From Propionibacterium sp. (GTDB lineage Bacteria; Actinomycetota; Actinomycetes; Propionibacteriales; Propionibacteriaceae): 7,345 nucleotides of DNA. The notes under the pieces were generated by a model. The model had not been told where the DNA came from, ran no database searches, and worked only from the letters and a program-made list of their open reading frames with translations. This document shows positions 1-5,765 of this stretch, in pieces. The stretch's first letter is position 1. Each line of letters begins with the position of its first letter. The DNA lies in the NCBI GenBank assembly GCA_022837595.1, contig JALHFX010000095.1, positions 1 to 7,345 of the forward strand, read 5' to 3'. Position numbers and translations under genes: made by a program.

Positions 1-1148
1 GCCAATATCGCGAAGGTTATCTTCACGGCACTCCATGGACGACGTCCTTGGACCTCGCCGGTGACACCGTTGATGACCACCTGGAAGGGCTTCTGCTGGT
101 ATGTGACCGTCAGCATCCAGACCGGCAACAGCAGCTGGTTGAATTGCACACTCAACCAACTGCTGTCGCGTGAGGTGATGCGTTGTTCATTACCGCCGAT
201 GTCAGCCCGGATCGTGGAATCGATCACTGACTCCATCCGCGGTTTGGTCCGCCCGACGAAAACCTGTTGGGCATCCCAGTCGTAGGTTCGGCTGAGATGA
301 CCAGCCACGAACTCTGGTGAATACCGGTGTGTCTGGTTCATCGGCCAAGGTTCCAACGCGGTGATCTTCGCATCGTCAAGGCCATAGGTCGCGTGACCGG
401 TGACGTCCTCGAATCTGTTGTCCACCACACCCCGGGCCGGATACCAATCGGTCACCGTCCGAGTCTGAGTTCGGCCTTCCGAATCCTGATACGTCTCGAT
501 GCGGTGAATACCACGCATACCGGTGTATCGCGTAGTGGTGGAGGCATTGAAGCTGAAATAGGGAAGATAGATGCTGGTGAAGCTACCCACTTCGCGGTAC
601 TTCTTGAAGGCATTCGGCGCGAAGCGGCGAGAATTGATCCACTGCTCGATGCGGCTGCGTGCATCTTTGGAATCGATACACAACGGCAGGATGCCATCGA
701 TCGGTAGTCTCGTGGGCGCATCCTGGATGTCGTCGCGCTGAATGGCCGTGTTACAAAACGGACAGCGCACAGCTGTCAGCGTGCCGCTGAAGATCGTATG
801 CCCACCGCAGTTTTGGCAGACGATCTCTTTGTCGCCAGAGACCCGAGTGGCGGCGTTCGCCTGTTGTGCAGCGAGCTGGGCCATAGCCGGGGCGAGTTCA
901 CGTTTGGGGATGAGGGCAGGCGCGGCTGCAGCACGACTGAGCGGTACCTCATTGCCGCAGTGCGGACACTTCAACTGTTGTGATTTCGGGTCGAACGTGA
1001 GCACAGCACCGCAACTCGGACACGGGTAGGTGCGAGTCTGCTCGGTTACCTGGAAGACTGCCGACTCACGAGCCGGAGGGATGGGAGGTGGGTTTCCATC
1101 ACCTGATTGAGGCGATGAAAACCCACCTGGGAGAGAAGGAGAAGTCAT
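1..1148 (-). CDS. Double zinc-ribbon protein, YdjG-like (3' end cut by window edge)
   Basis: About 382 residues are visible, starting at ATG 1148-1146 and running off the left edge without a stop. Residues 1-30 are rich in Pro, Gly and Ser (PPPIPP at 20-25). Two zinc ribbons follow, CPSC/CPHC (C43, C46, C61, C64) and CQNC/CPFC (C111, C114, C129, C132), joined by an Ala/Gln-rich linker. The middle is a mixed alpha/beta region rich in aromatic residues. Near the visible end, LLLPVW and NGVTGEVQGRRPWS resemble what I recall just before the membrane helix in the YdjG-like family, and the final residues (KITFAIL) could begin that helix. Such proteins are often auto-annotated as PriA-like helicase or TFIIB-type zinc ribbon, but no helicase motif is visible. 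The start lies 6 nt after the SPFH stop with no clear Shine-Dalgarno, so translational coupling is likely. Inferred role: membrane partner of the SPFH protein. The family call is fairly sure; the function is inferred. Confidence 0.83.
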   Translation of the reverse strand, partial: MTSPSLPGGFSSPQSGDGNPPPIPPARESAVFQVTEQTRTYPCPSCGAVLTFDPKSQQLKCPHCGNEVPLSRAAAAPALIPKRELAPAMAQLAAQQANAATRVSGDKEIVCQNCGGHTIFSGTLTAVRCPFCNTAIQRDDIQDAPTRLPIDGILPLCIDSKDARSRIEQWINSRRFAPNAFKKYREVGSFTSIYLPYFSFNASTTTRYTGMRGIHRIETYQDSEGRTQTRTVTDWYPARGVVDNRFEDVTGHATYGLDDAKITALEPWPMNQTHRYSPEFVAGHLSRTYDWDAQQVFVGRTKPRMESVIDSTIRADIGGNEQRITSRDSSWLSVQFNQLLLPVWMLTVTYQQKPFQVVINGVTGEVQGRRPWSAVKITFAIL

Positions 1149-1154
1149 CGAGAC

Positions 1155-2324
1155 TCAAGCATTCTGCGGGCCCGAAGCAGGAGCAGGCGGAGTCCCAGGG
1201 TTCTGACCGGGCAGTGGCGGCGGAGCCGAGAAGAACCCCTGCAGGGCGGGCACCTGGCCAGCGGGTGTCCAACCCGCCAGCCCCGCATTCCAGACCAGCG
1301 TCTGCACAGCGAGCTGGCCACCAGAGACCATCTGACGCAGCTGTCCCATGTTATAAGGCCCTGCTGCTGCGCCGTTGACCTCGACATGGAAGGTCTGTGC
1401 GTCCTGCACCAACGGGGGAGGAGTCTGCTGTTGTTGCTGCTGCTGTTGCATTTGGCCGGCCATCTGCTGACCCAACGCGATCCCCATGCTCGCACCCATC
1501 ATGTCGCCCATCGCGCCGCCGCCAGGATTTCCGGCTGCAGTGTTCATGGCATCGACTTGGCGCACCCGCTGGTATTTGTCGAGGTCGTCGAGTTGGCGCA
1601 TGCGTCCGGATTCTTCGACACCCTGGGCCACACCGCGAGTCATCGCCTGGGTGATCTCGTCGGGCATCGAAACGTTCATGGTGATCGAATCGATCGCCAG
1701 GCCGAACTCATCGTCCACCCGCGCAGCAACAACGTCGCGCAGCTTATTGGATATCTCGGTCTGGTGAGCCTGTAGGTCGATCGCCCCCACGCCGGTGCCG
1801 AGCACCAGTTCGGACAACGCCTGGCTGATTTCGCGGCGGATCAGTTCGGTGATCTCATCGACATCGACCGCTGAATCGGTGCCGATCACCTTACGTAGGA
1901 AGATCACCGGGTCTTGGACGCGCAACACGCACAGCCCGTTGGCTCGCACCTGAACCATCCCGAAGTCGGGATCGCGCAAGGTAATCGGATTCGGTGTACC
2001 CCAGCGCAGGTCGGTGACAGGCCTGGTGTTGATGAAATAGACCTCCGAGCGGAACGGGCTGTTGAAGCCGTATTTCCATCCCTGCAAGGTGGACATGATG
2101 GGCAGGTTCTGGGTGTTGAGGGTGTAGCTGCCCGGCCCGAAGGTGTCGGCCAATTGGCCTTGGTAAACGAAGATTGCTATCTGGCCCTCGCGGACGATGA
2201 GCTGGGCCCCTTGTTTGATCTCATTTTGATAGCGCGGGAAACGCCACGCCAGAAGTGTGCGCGAGTCTTCAATCCACTCGATGATGTCGACGAGTTCGCC
2301 ACGGAGTTTGTCCATCAGGCCCAT
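1155..2324 (-). CDS. SPFH/stomatin-like protein (YdjI/COG4260 type) with C-terminal GYF_2 domain
   Basis: The product is 389 aa. The chosen start is ATG 2324-2322 (MGLMDKLRGELVDIIEW), which has AAGGTG 7 nt upstream; an in-frame start at 2363 adds 13 residues of non-conserved character. Residues about 20-250 form the SPFH core of the YdjI/virion-core-like branch, with typical stretches such as QLIVREGQIAIF, GPGSYTL, FINTRPVTDLRWGTPNPI and an amphipathic region through ELIRREISQALSEL. There is no hydrophobic N-terminal helix, so membrane association would be peripheral or via a partner. After a Gly/Met-rich stretch come eight glutamines (293-300). A GYF_2 (DUF4339-like) domain follows at about 312-364, with GPYNMGQLRQMV and the tryptophan pair W345/W352, then a Pro-rich tail. 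Many relatives end in a zinc ribbon; here the ribbons are in the next gene. SPFH proteins assemble into scaffolds at membrane microdomains; YdjI of B. subtilis is linked to PspA recruitment. Role here is inferred from family and context. Confidence 0.92.
   Translation of the reverse strand: MGLMDKLRGELVDIIEWIEDSRTLLAWRFPRYQNEIKQGAQLIVREGQIAIFVYQGQLADTFGPGSYTLNTQNLPIMSTLQGWKYGFNSPFRSEVYFINTRPVTDLRWGTPNPITLRDPDFGMVQVRANGLCVLRVQDPVIFLRKVIGTDSAVDVDEITELIRREISQALSELVLGTGVGAIDLQAHQTEISNKLRDVVAARVDDEFGLAIDSITMNVSMPDEITQAMTRGVAQGVEESGRMRQLDDLDKYQRVRQVDAMNTAAGNPGGGAMGDMMGASMGIALGQQMAGQMQQQQQQQQTPPPLVQDAQTFHVEVNGAAAGPYNMGQLRQMVSGGQLAVQTLVWNAGLAGWTPAGQVPALQGFFSAPPPLPGQNPGTPPAPASGPQNA
1425..1448 (-). repeat. 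Poly-glutamine codon tract in the SPFH gene
   Basis: Eight consecutive Gln codons, a mix of CAG and CAA, encode Q293-Q300 between the SPFH core and the GYF_2 domain. The tract probably acts as a flexible linker. The CAG/CAA mix lowers slippage risk but the tract could still vary in length between strains. Confidence 0.9.
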
Positions 2325-2356
2325 GCTGAGGCACCTTTCTTTTCGTTGGCTGGTCT

Positions 2357-2376
2357 CCGACAATCGCGTCTGTCGG
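2357..2376. promoter_or_regulatory. Inverted repeat upstream of the SPFH gene
   Basis: CCGACA (2357-2362) and TGTCGG (2371-2376) are perfect inverted copies separated by 8 bases. They lie 33-52 bases upstream of the SPFH start, inside the 153-bp divergent gap shared with the lipoprotein gene. They could be an operator or a 5'-UTR hairpin, but a 6-bp arm can arise by chance. I see no convincing -35/-10 pair for the SPFH gene; TATCCT on the minus strand (2413-2408) is a possible -10 without a matching -35. Confidence 0.3.
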
Positions 2377-2464
2377 CGCGCGCTGCTGGAGCAACCTTCT
2401 CACGTCGAGGATAGAGAATTTCCAAAACGGTGGGGCCCGAATAGGTGACTCTGGCGTGCGCAGC

Positions 2465-2470
2465 TAGCGT
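2465..2470 (+). promoter_or_regulatory. Candidate -10 box of a leaderless promoter for the DUF3152 lipoprotein
   Basis: TAGCGT fits TAnnnT and ends 7 bases before the ATG at 2478, the spacing expected if transcription starts at the initiation codon. No Shine-Dalgarno is seen before that ATG, which supports a leaderless start. No good -35 is visible. The same arrangement recurs upstream of leuB and ilvE. Confidence 0.45.
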
Positions 2471-2477
2471 TGTATCC

Positions 2478-3278
2478 ATGGCATGGCGTATCTGGACCGG
2501 GCTCATCGCTGCAACAGTTGTTCTGACAGCGTGCGGTTCCGGCGGCGACACCTCGGCGACCGAGCCCGCACCATCACCATCACCAGCGGTGGCCAGTGTG
2601 GAACCCACGGATAGTCCGCAGGCAGATTCCGAGGTGATCGACACAGAGCCGATCGATAGTGAGGTGGGCTCCCTGACTGCGATCGGGCCCCGCCCCGCCA
2701 CGATCGACGACGACGGCATGAAGCACTCGGGGATCATCGGTGATGGCGAGTTCGTGACCAACACCATCGAGCTCGAATCGGTTATGGAGCAGTCGGATGT
2801 ACGCAAATACGTCGTGCAGGTTGAAAGCGGTGTCGATGTCGATGTCGATGAGACCGCGCGCGAGATCCACCAGATACTCGACTCGCAGCGTGGTTGGGCG
2901 GGTTACCACGGAGTCGGCTTTCACCTGGTGAATGACCCGTCCACAGCGGATCTGATCCTCAAGCTGGCCTCGCCACCCACGGTGGATGAGGGCTGTGTCT
3001 CACTGAACACCATGGGCACTTGGAACTGCCGCGTCGGCTCCCAGGTCTTCATCAACTCCGACCGCTGGTGGTACGGCACTCCCACCTGGCAGAACTACCT
3101 ACTCTCCGACTACCGCGCCTACCTGATCAACCACGAGGTCGGTCACTATCTCGGCTTCGGCCACCTGACCTGCCCGGAACCTGGCGCGCTGTCACCGGTG
3201 ATGCAACAGCAAAGCATCTACCTCAATGAATGTCTGCCAAATCCATGGCCCGATGTCACCGGAGAAAGAGACGGCTGA
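2478..3278 (+). CDS. Secreted lipoprotein zinc metallopeptidase, DUF3152 family
   Basis: The product is 266 aa from ATG 2478. This start gives a classic lipoprotein signal: MAWR, a hydrophobic core, then lipobox LTAC with C19 as the lipidated residue. The in-frame GTG at 2445 would add 11 residues and spoil the signal. Residues 20-70 are a Ser/Pro/Glu/Asp-rich linker, as expected for a surface lipoprotein. The C-terminal domain (about 115-266) matches DUF3152: YVVQVESGVDVDVDET, RGWAGYHGVGFHLV, ADLILKLASPPTVD, FINSDRWW, the zinc motif HEVGHYLGFGH (H219, E220, H223, H229), a Met-turn-like PVMQQQ (M242), and NPWP near the end. Cysteines C173, C184, C232 and C252 could form two disulfides outside the membrane. 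All metal and catalytic residues are present, so it should be active; the substrate is unknown. It is divergent from the SPFH gene and convergent with leuB, with 60 bp between stops and no obvious intrinsic terminator there. Confidence 0.9.
   Translation: MAWRIWTGLIAATVVLTACGSGGDTSATEPAPSPSPAVASVEPTDSPQADSEVIDTEPIDSEVGSLTAIGPRPATIDDDGMKHSGIIGDGEFVTNTIELESVMEQSDVRKYVVQVESGVDVDVDETAREIHQILDSQRGWAGYHGVGFHLVNDPSTADLILKLASPPTVDEGCVSLNTMGTWNCRVGSQVFINSDRWWYGTPTWQNYLLSDYRAYLINHEVGHYLGFGHLTCPEPGALSPVMQQQSIYLNECLPNPWPDVTGERDG
2832..2849 (+). repeat. Short tandem repeat (GTCGAT)x3 inside the lipoprotein gene
   Basis: Three perfect copies of a 6-base unit encode VDVDVD. Being a multiple of three it cannot shift the frame if its copy number changes. 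It sits at the beginning of the DUF3152 domain, and is probably incidental. Confidence 0.85.
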
Positions 3279-3338
3279 GCACGAACGCCGTCCGCGGTGA
3301 CCCGACGCACGAGCAGCGGGAAATCGGCGGCCCCAGGC

Positions 3339-4406
3339 CTACGCCTGTACTCGGGCGGCGATCGCGTCCCCGATCTCGGTAGTAGAGCGCACCGTTGACC
3401 CGCGGTGGGCGATATCCGCGCTTACCGCAGCCTCAATGCGAGAGGCAGCTTCGCGGTCGCCGAGATGATCGAGCAATAACGCCATGGACGAGATCGCGGC
3501 GGTCGGATCGGCGATGCCCTGGCCTGCGATGTCGGGGGCCGAACCATGTACCGGTTCGAACATCGAAGGGAAGGTATGCGAGCTGTTGATGTTGGCGCTT
3601 GGGGCCAAACCGATACCGCCGGTGATCGCGGCAGCTTCGTCGGTGAGAATGTCGCCGAAGAGGTTGTCCGTGACGATCACGTCGAAGCGCGCAGGGTTGG
3701 TGACCAGGTGAATCGTGGCAGCATCGACATGCAGATAATCGGTGCTCACCTCAGGGTATTCGGTGGCGACCTCGGCGAAGATGCGCTTCCACAGGCCCCC
3801 CGCGTTGACCAGCACATTGTGCTTGTGCACCATCGTCAGATGACGTCGCCGCCGCATCGCCAGTTCGAATGCGAATCGCACCACCCGCTCAACTCCCAGC
3901 GCCGTATTGACGCTCACCTCGGTGGCGACCTCGTTCGCGGTACCCTGACGTAAAGTACCGCCGTTACCCGCGTACAAGCCCTCAGTGCCTTCACGCACAA
4001 CGACGAAATCGGCTGCACCCTGGGCGAGGACTTCGTCCGACAGCGGGCTGGACACCCCCGGATAGCTCTTCGACGGACGCAGATTGACGTCCTGGTCGAA
4101 TGCGAAACGTAGCTTCAGCAGCAGGCCACGTTCGAGCAGGCCACTGGGGATCGTGGTGCTGCCCGGAGCAGCACCGACCGCGCCGAGGATGATCGCGTTC
4201 ATCTGCGCGAGCTCGGCGAGGGTCTCATCGCTGAGCACCTCGCCAGTGGCGAGCCAATGCTCGGCGCCCAGATCGAAGTGACGAAACTCGAAAGTGTTCT
4301 CGCCGACTGTGGCCTTCAGCACCTTGAGCGCTTCGGCCACCACTTCGGGGCCGATACCATCTCCGGGAATAACAGCAATCGTCGGGCGCACAGTCGCAGA
4401 AGTCAT
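3339..4406 (-). CDS. leuB: 3-isopropylmalate dehydrogenase LeuB
   Basis: The product is 355 aa, usual for the family. It oxidatively decarboxylates 3-isopropylmalate in leucine synthesis and, in the citramalate route, 3-methylmalate to 2-oxobutyrate; cytoplasmic, metal- and NAD-dependent. Visible motifs: TIAVIPGDGIGPEV at 9-22; DVNLRPSKSYPG (106-117) with substrate-binding R100 and R110; REGTEGLYAG (138-147) with R138 and Y145; VHKHNVL with catalytic K195; DAATI (228-232) and DNLFGDILTDEAA with metal ligands D228, D252 and D256; FEPVHGSAPDIAG (283-295), whose D292 matches the NAD-selecting aspartate. The VHK(T/H)NVL form is the mycobacterial-type version. The start is ATG 4406, just before the conserved domain; the frame stays open to an ATG at 4481 but that extension is not family-like. 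No Shine-Dalgarno is seen; TAGCAT lies 7 nt upstream. The gene is divergent from ilvE. Tartrate or D-malate dehydrogenase is less likely given the neighbours. Confidence 0.95.
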   Translation of the reverse strand: MTSATVRPTIAVIPGDGIGPEVVAEALKVLKATVGENTFEFRHFDLGAEHWLATGEVLSDETLAELAQMNAIILGAVGAAPGSTTIPSGLLERGLLLKLRFAFDQDVNLRPSKSYPGVSSPLSDEVLAQGAADFVVVREGTEGLYAGNGGTLRQGTANEVATEVSVNTALGVERVVRFAFELAMRRRRHLTMVHKHNVLVNAGGLWKRIFAEVATEYPEVSTDYLHVDAATIHLVTNPARFDVIVTDNLFGDILTDEAAAITGGIGLAPSANINSSHTFPSMFEPVHGSAPDIAGQGIADPTAAISSMALLLDHLGDREAASRIEAAVSADIAHRGSTVRSTTEIGDAIAARVQA

Positions 4407-4413
4407 GCGGTGA

Positions 4414-4419
4414 ATGCTA
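4414..4419 (-). promoter_or_regulatory. Candidate -10 box of a leaderless leuB promoter
   Basis: On the minus strand, TAGCAT ends 7 bases before the leuB ATG (4406-4404). Together with the lack of a Shine-Dalgarno this suggests transcription begins at the start codon. No clear -35 is visible. Confidence 0.45.
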
Positions 4420-4432
4420 TCGGCTGGTCTGT

Positions 4433-4449
4433 GATCCGCCGCGGCGATC
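4433..4449. promoter_or_regulatory. Palindrome between divergent leuB and ilvE, possible operator
   Basis: CGCCGCGGCG (4437-4446) is a perfect 10-bp palindrome, flanked by GAT on the left (plus one unpaired C) and ATC on the right. It lies 27-43 bases upstream of the leuB ATG, near the -35 position of the proposed leuB promoter. A regulator bound there could control both divergent genes. GC-rich palindromes are common in such genomes, so confidence is low. Confidence 0.25.
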
Positions 4450-4518
4450 TCAACGCTCATCTGGCGCCGGGCGCAGGCCACGATGTGTCTGCGTAGCAGA
4501 AGGACCAGCGGACGTGAT

Positions 4519-4524
4519 TATGGT
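4519..4524 (+). promoter_or_regulatory. Candidate -10 box of a leaderless ilvE promoter
   Basis: TATGGT ends 7 bases before ATG 4532, the same spacing as upstream of leuB and the lipoprotein gene. It competes with another reading in which AGAAGGA (4498-4504) is a Shine-Dalgarno for GTG 4514, 9 nt downstream. Confidence 0.4.
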
Positions 4525-4531
4525 TAAGCCT

Positions 4532-5620
4532 ATGGCGCTGTCATTCGATTTTCCCGAGAACCCGAGTTTCATCGGCGACGACGTGATCAAAGGGGTTTGG
4601 GCCGATCCAGGATTCGGTCAACATTTCACCGATCACATGGCCGTTGCGAAGTGGACGCTCGAAGAGGGCTGGCATGACGACCGGCTGGTTGATTATGCCC
4701 CGATAACGATGGACCCGGCCAGCGCGGTCTACCACTATGCGCAAGAGATTTTTGAGGGACTCAAGGCGTACCGTCACGCCGATGGTTCGGTCTGGCTCTT
4801 CCGGCCGGAGGCCAACGCCGAGCGTTTCAAGAACTCCGCTCACCGTCTCGCGCTTCCGGTGCTGCCGCCGGAGGATTTCGTGACCAGCGTCCGTCAACTG
4901 ACCGCGCTGGATTCGCGGTGGGTGCCCGGTGGGGCGGAGCAGAGCCTTTATCTGCGTCCGTTCATGATGGCGGCCGAGAACTACCTCGGTGTGCGTCCCG
5001 CTCATTCGGTGCTCTACGCAGTCATCGCCAGCCCCGTGGGATCATACTTCTCCGGTGGCGTGGCCCCGGTTGATATCTGGCTGTCGACAGATTTCAGCCG
5101 CGTAGCCCCCGGCGGCACCGGGTCGGCCAAGTGCGGTGGCAATTACGCTGCCTCCCTGTTGGCCCAAGAACTCGCCTACGAGCAGGGCTGCAGCCAGGTT
5201 CTCTTCGTGGACGCGGTGGAGAAGCGCTGGATCGAAGAATTGGGCGGGATGAATTTCTTCCTGATCACTGCGGACGATGAACTGGTCACCCCAGAGCTCA
5301 ACGGCAATATTCTGCCGGGAGTCACCCGTGATTCGCTGTTGACCATTGCGCCTGAACTTGGTCTGAAGCCTGTTGAGCGCCAGGTCAGTCTCGAAGAGGT
5401 CACCTCCGGGATCACCTCTGGCGCGATCCGCGAACTTTTCGCCTGTGGCACCGCAGCGGTCATCACCCCGATCCGTTCGCTCAAGAGCAAGGATGCCGAA
5501 TACGTGATCGACGTTGACCAGGCGACTCACACCATTCCCCTGCGCAACCACTTGCTCGACATCCAGTACGGCCGGATCCCCGATAACCACGGCTGGATGC
5601 AGCAGGTCGTTGCCGTCTGA
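4532..5620 (+). CDS. ilvE: Branched-chain amino acid aminotransferase IlvE
   Basis: The product is 362 aa from ATG 4532; in-frame GTG 4514 and ATG 4520 would give 368 and 366 aa. It is a cytoplasmic fold-type IV PLP enzyme that transaminates the 2-oxo acids to Leu, Ile and Val using glutamate. The sequence follows mycobacterial IlvE throughout: PGFGQHFTDHM, HYAQEIFEGLKAYRHADGSV, SLYLRPFMMA, APGGTGSAKCGGNYAASLLA with the PLP lysine K200, then EELGGMNFF, LPGVTRDSLL, ELFACGTAAVITP and a C-terminal GRIPDNHGWM. I chose ATG 4532 because MALSFDF leads straight into the family's N-terminus and a leaderless -10 fits it; GTG 4514 remains possible because it has a Shine-Dalgarno. It is divergent from leuB and followed by cimA on the same strand, consistent with it finishing isoleucine made from citramalate. 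Nothing is missing or broken. Confidence 0.96.
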   Translation: MALSFDFPENPSFIGDDVIKGVWADPGFGQHFTDHMAVAKWTLEEGWHDDRLVDYAPITMDPASAVYHYAQEIFEGLKAYRHADGSVWLFRPEANAERFKNSAHRLALPVLPPEDFVTSVRQLTALDSRWVPGGAEQSLYLRPFMMAAENYLGVRPAHSVLYAVIASPVGSYFSGGVAPVDIWLSTDFSRVAPGGTGSAKCGGNYAASLLAQELAYEQGCSQVLFVDAVEKRWIEELGGMNFFLITADDELVTPELNGNILPGVTRDSLLTIAPELGLKPVERQVSLEEVTSGITSGAIRELFACGTAAVITPIRSLKSKDAEYVIDVDQATHTIPLRNHLLDIQYGRIPDNHGWMQQVVAV

Positions 5621-5630
5621 TCCGAGCGAA

Positions 5631-5660
5631 GATGCCTCCGATTGGAAGATCGAAGGCATC
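5631..5660 (+). terminator. Hairpin 11 nt after the ilvE stop, possible terminator or leader element
   Basis: A 12-bp stem with one internal mismatch (5638 C opposite 5653 A) pairs 5631-5642 with 5649-5660 around the 6-base loop TGGAAG. The position after ilvE fits a terminator. No T-run follows on the plus strand, so it is not a canonical intrinsic terminator. On the opposite strand the mismatch would be a G-U pair. Confidence 0.4.
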
Positions 5661-5674
5661 GGTGTCCCAACCGG

Positions 5675-5701
5675 CGAGACCGACTTGGCATGGTCGGCTC
5701 G
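5675..5701 (+). promoter_or_regulatory. Second hairpin in the ilvE-cimA gap, with a competing upstream pairing
   Basis: CGAG (5675-5678) and CCGAC (5680-5684) pair with GTCGG (5693-5697) and CTCG (5698-5701), with one bulged A (5679) and an 8-base loop. TCCGAGC at 5621-5627 can instead pair perfectly with GCTCGGA at 5697-5703, which would undo much of this stem and enclose the first hairpin. Such mutually exclusive pairing is what an attenuator or RNA switch needs, but no function is shown. Confidence 0.3.
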
Positions 5702-5712
5702 GATAGGGACGA

Positions 5713-5744
5713 TTGACAGCGGCGCATCCAGGTGGCGCGCCATC
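5713..5744 (+). promoter_or_regulatory. TTGACA hexamer and palindrome upstream of cimA
   Basis: TTGACA (5713-5718) is a perfect -35 consensus, 48 bases before the cimA ATG. There is no recognisable -10 at 16-18 bp spacing; that position is occupied by the perfect palindrome TGGCGCGCCA (5733-5742). It extends by G5731-C5744, with 5732/5743 forming a G-T wobble. An activator- or repressor-controlled promoter is possible, as is chance. Confidence 0.3.
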
Positions 5745-5765
5745 GATCATCTACTGGAGGGCCCG

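Noticed and set aside
1..1148. PriA-like helicase identity for the zinc-ribbon protein
   Set aside because: Only the zinc ribbons are shared; no Walker A or DEAH-type motif is present in the visible 382 residues.
1386..2414. Plus-strand frames opposite the SPFH gene (129 and 166 codons)
   Set aside because: They are shadows of the SPFH gene; their Leu-rich and His-rich stretches reflect reversed Gln and other SPFH codons.
3279..3338. Bidirectional terminator between the converging lipoprotein gene and leuB
   Set aside because: I found no convincing stem and no T-run in the 60 bp on either strand.
4404..4481. Longer leuB start at 4481
   Set aside because: The 25 extra residues are not family-like, and the conserved TIAVIPGDGIGPE motif normally lies within about ten residues of the start, as it does from 4406.
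5042..5743. Long minus-strand frame (233 codons) antisense to ilvE
   Set aside because: It mirrors the codons of a strongly supported ilvE, has no recognisable domain, and such open antisense frames are common in GC-rich DNA.
5621..5765. T-box riboswitch or classical leader-peptide attenuator before cimA
   Set aside because: No AGGGTGGNACCGCG-like antiterminator core, no run of Ile/Leu/Val codons, and no T-run after either hairpin.
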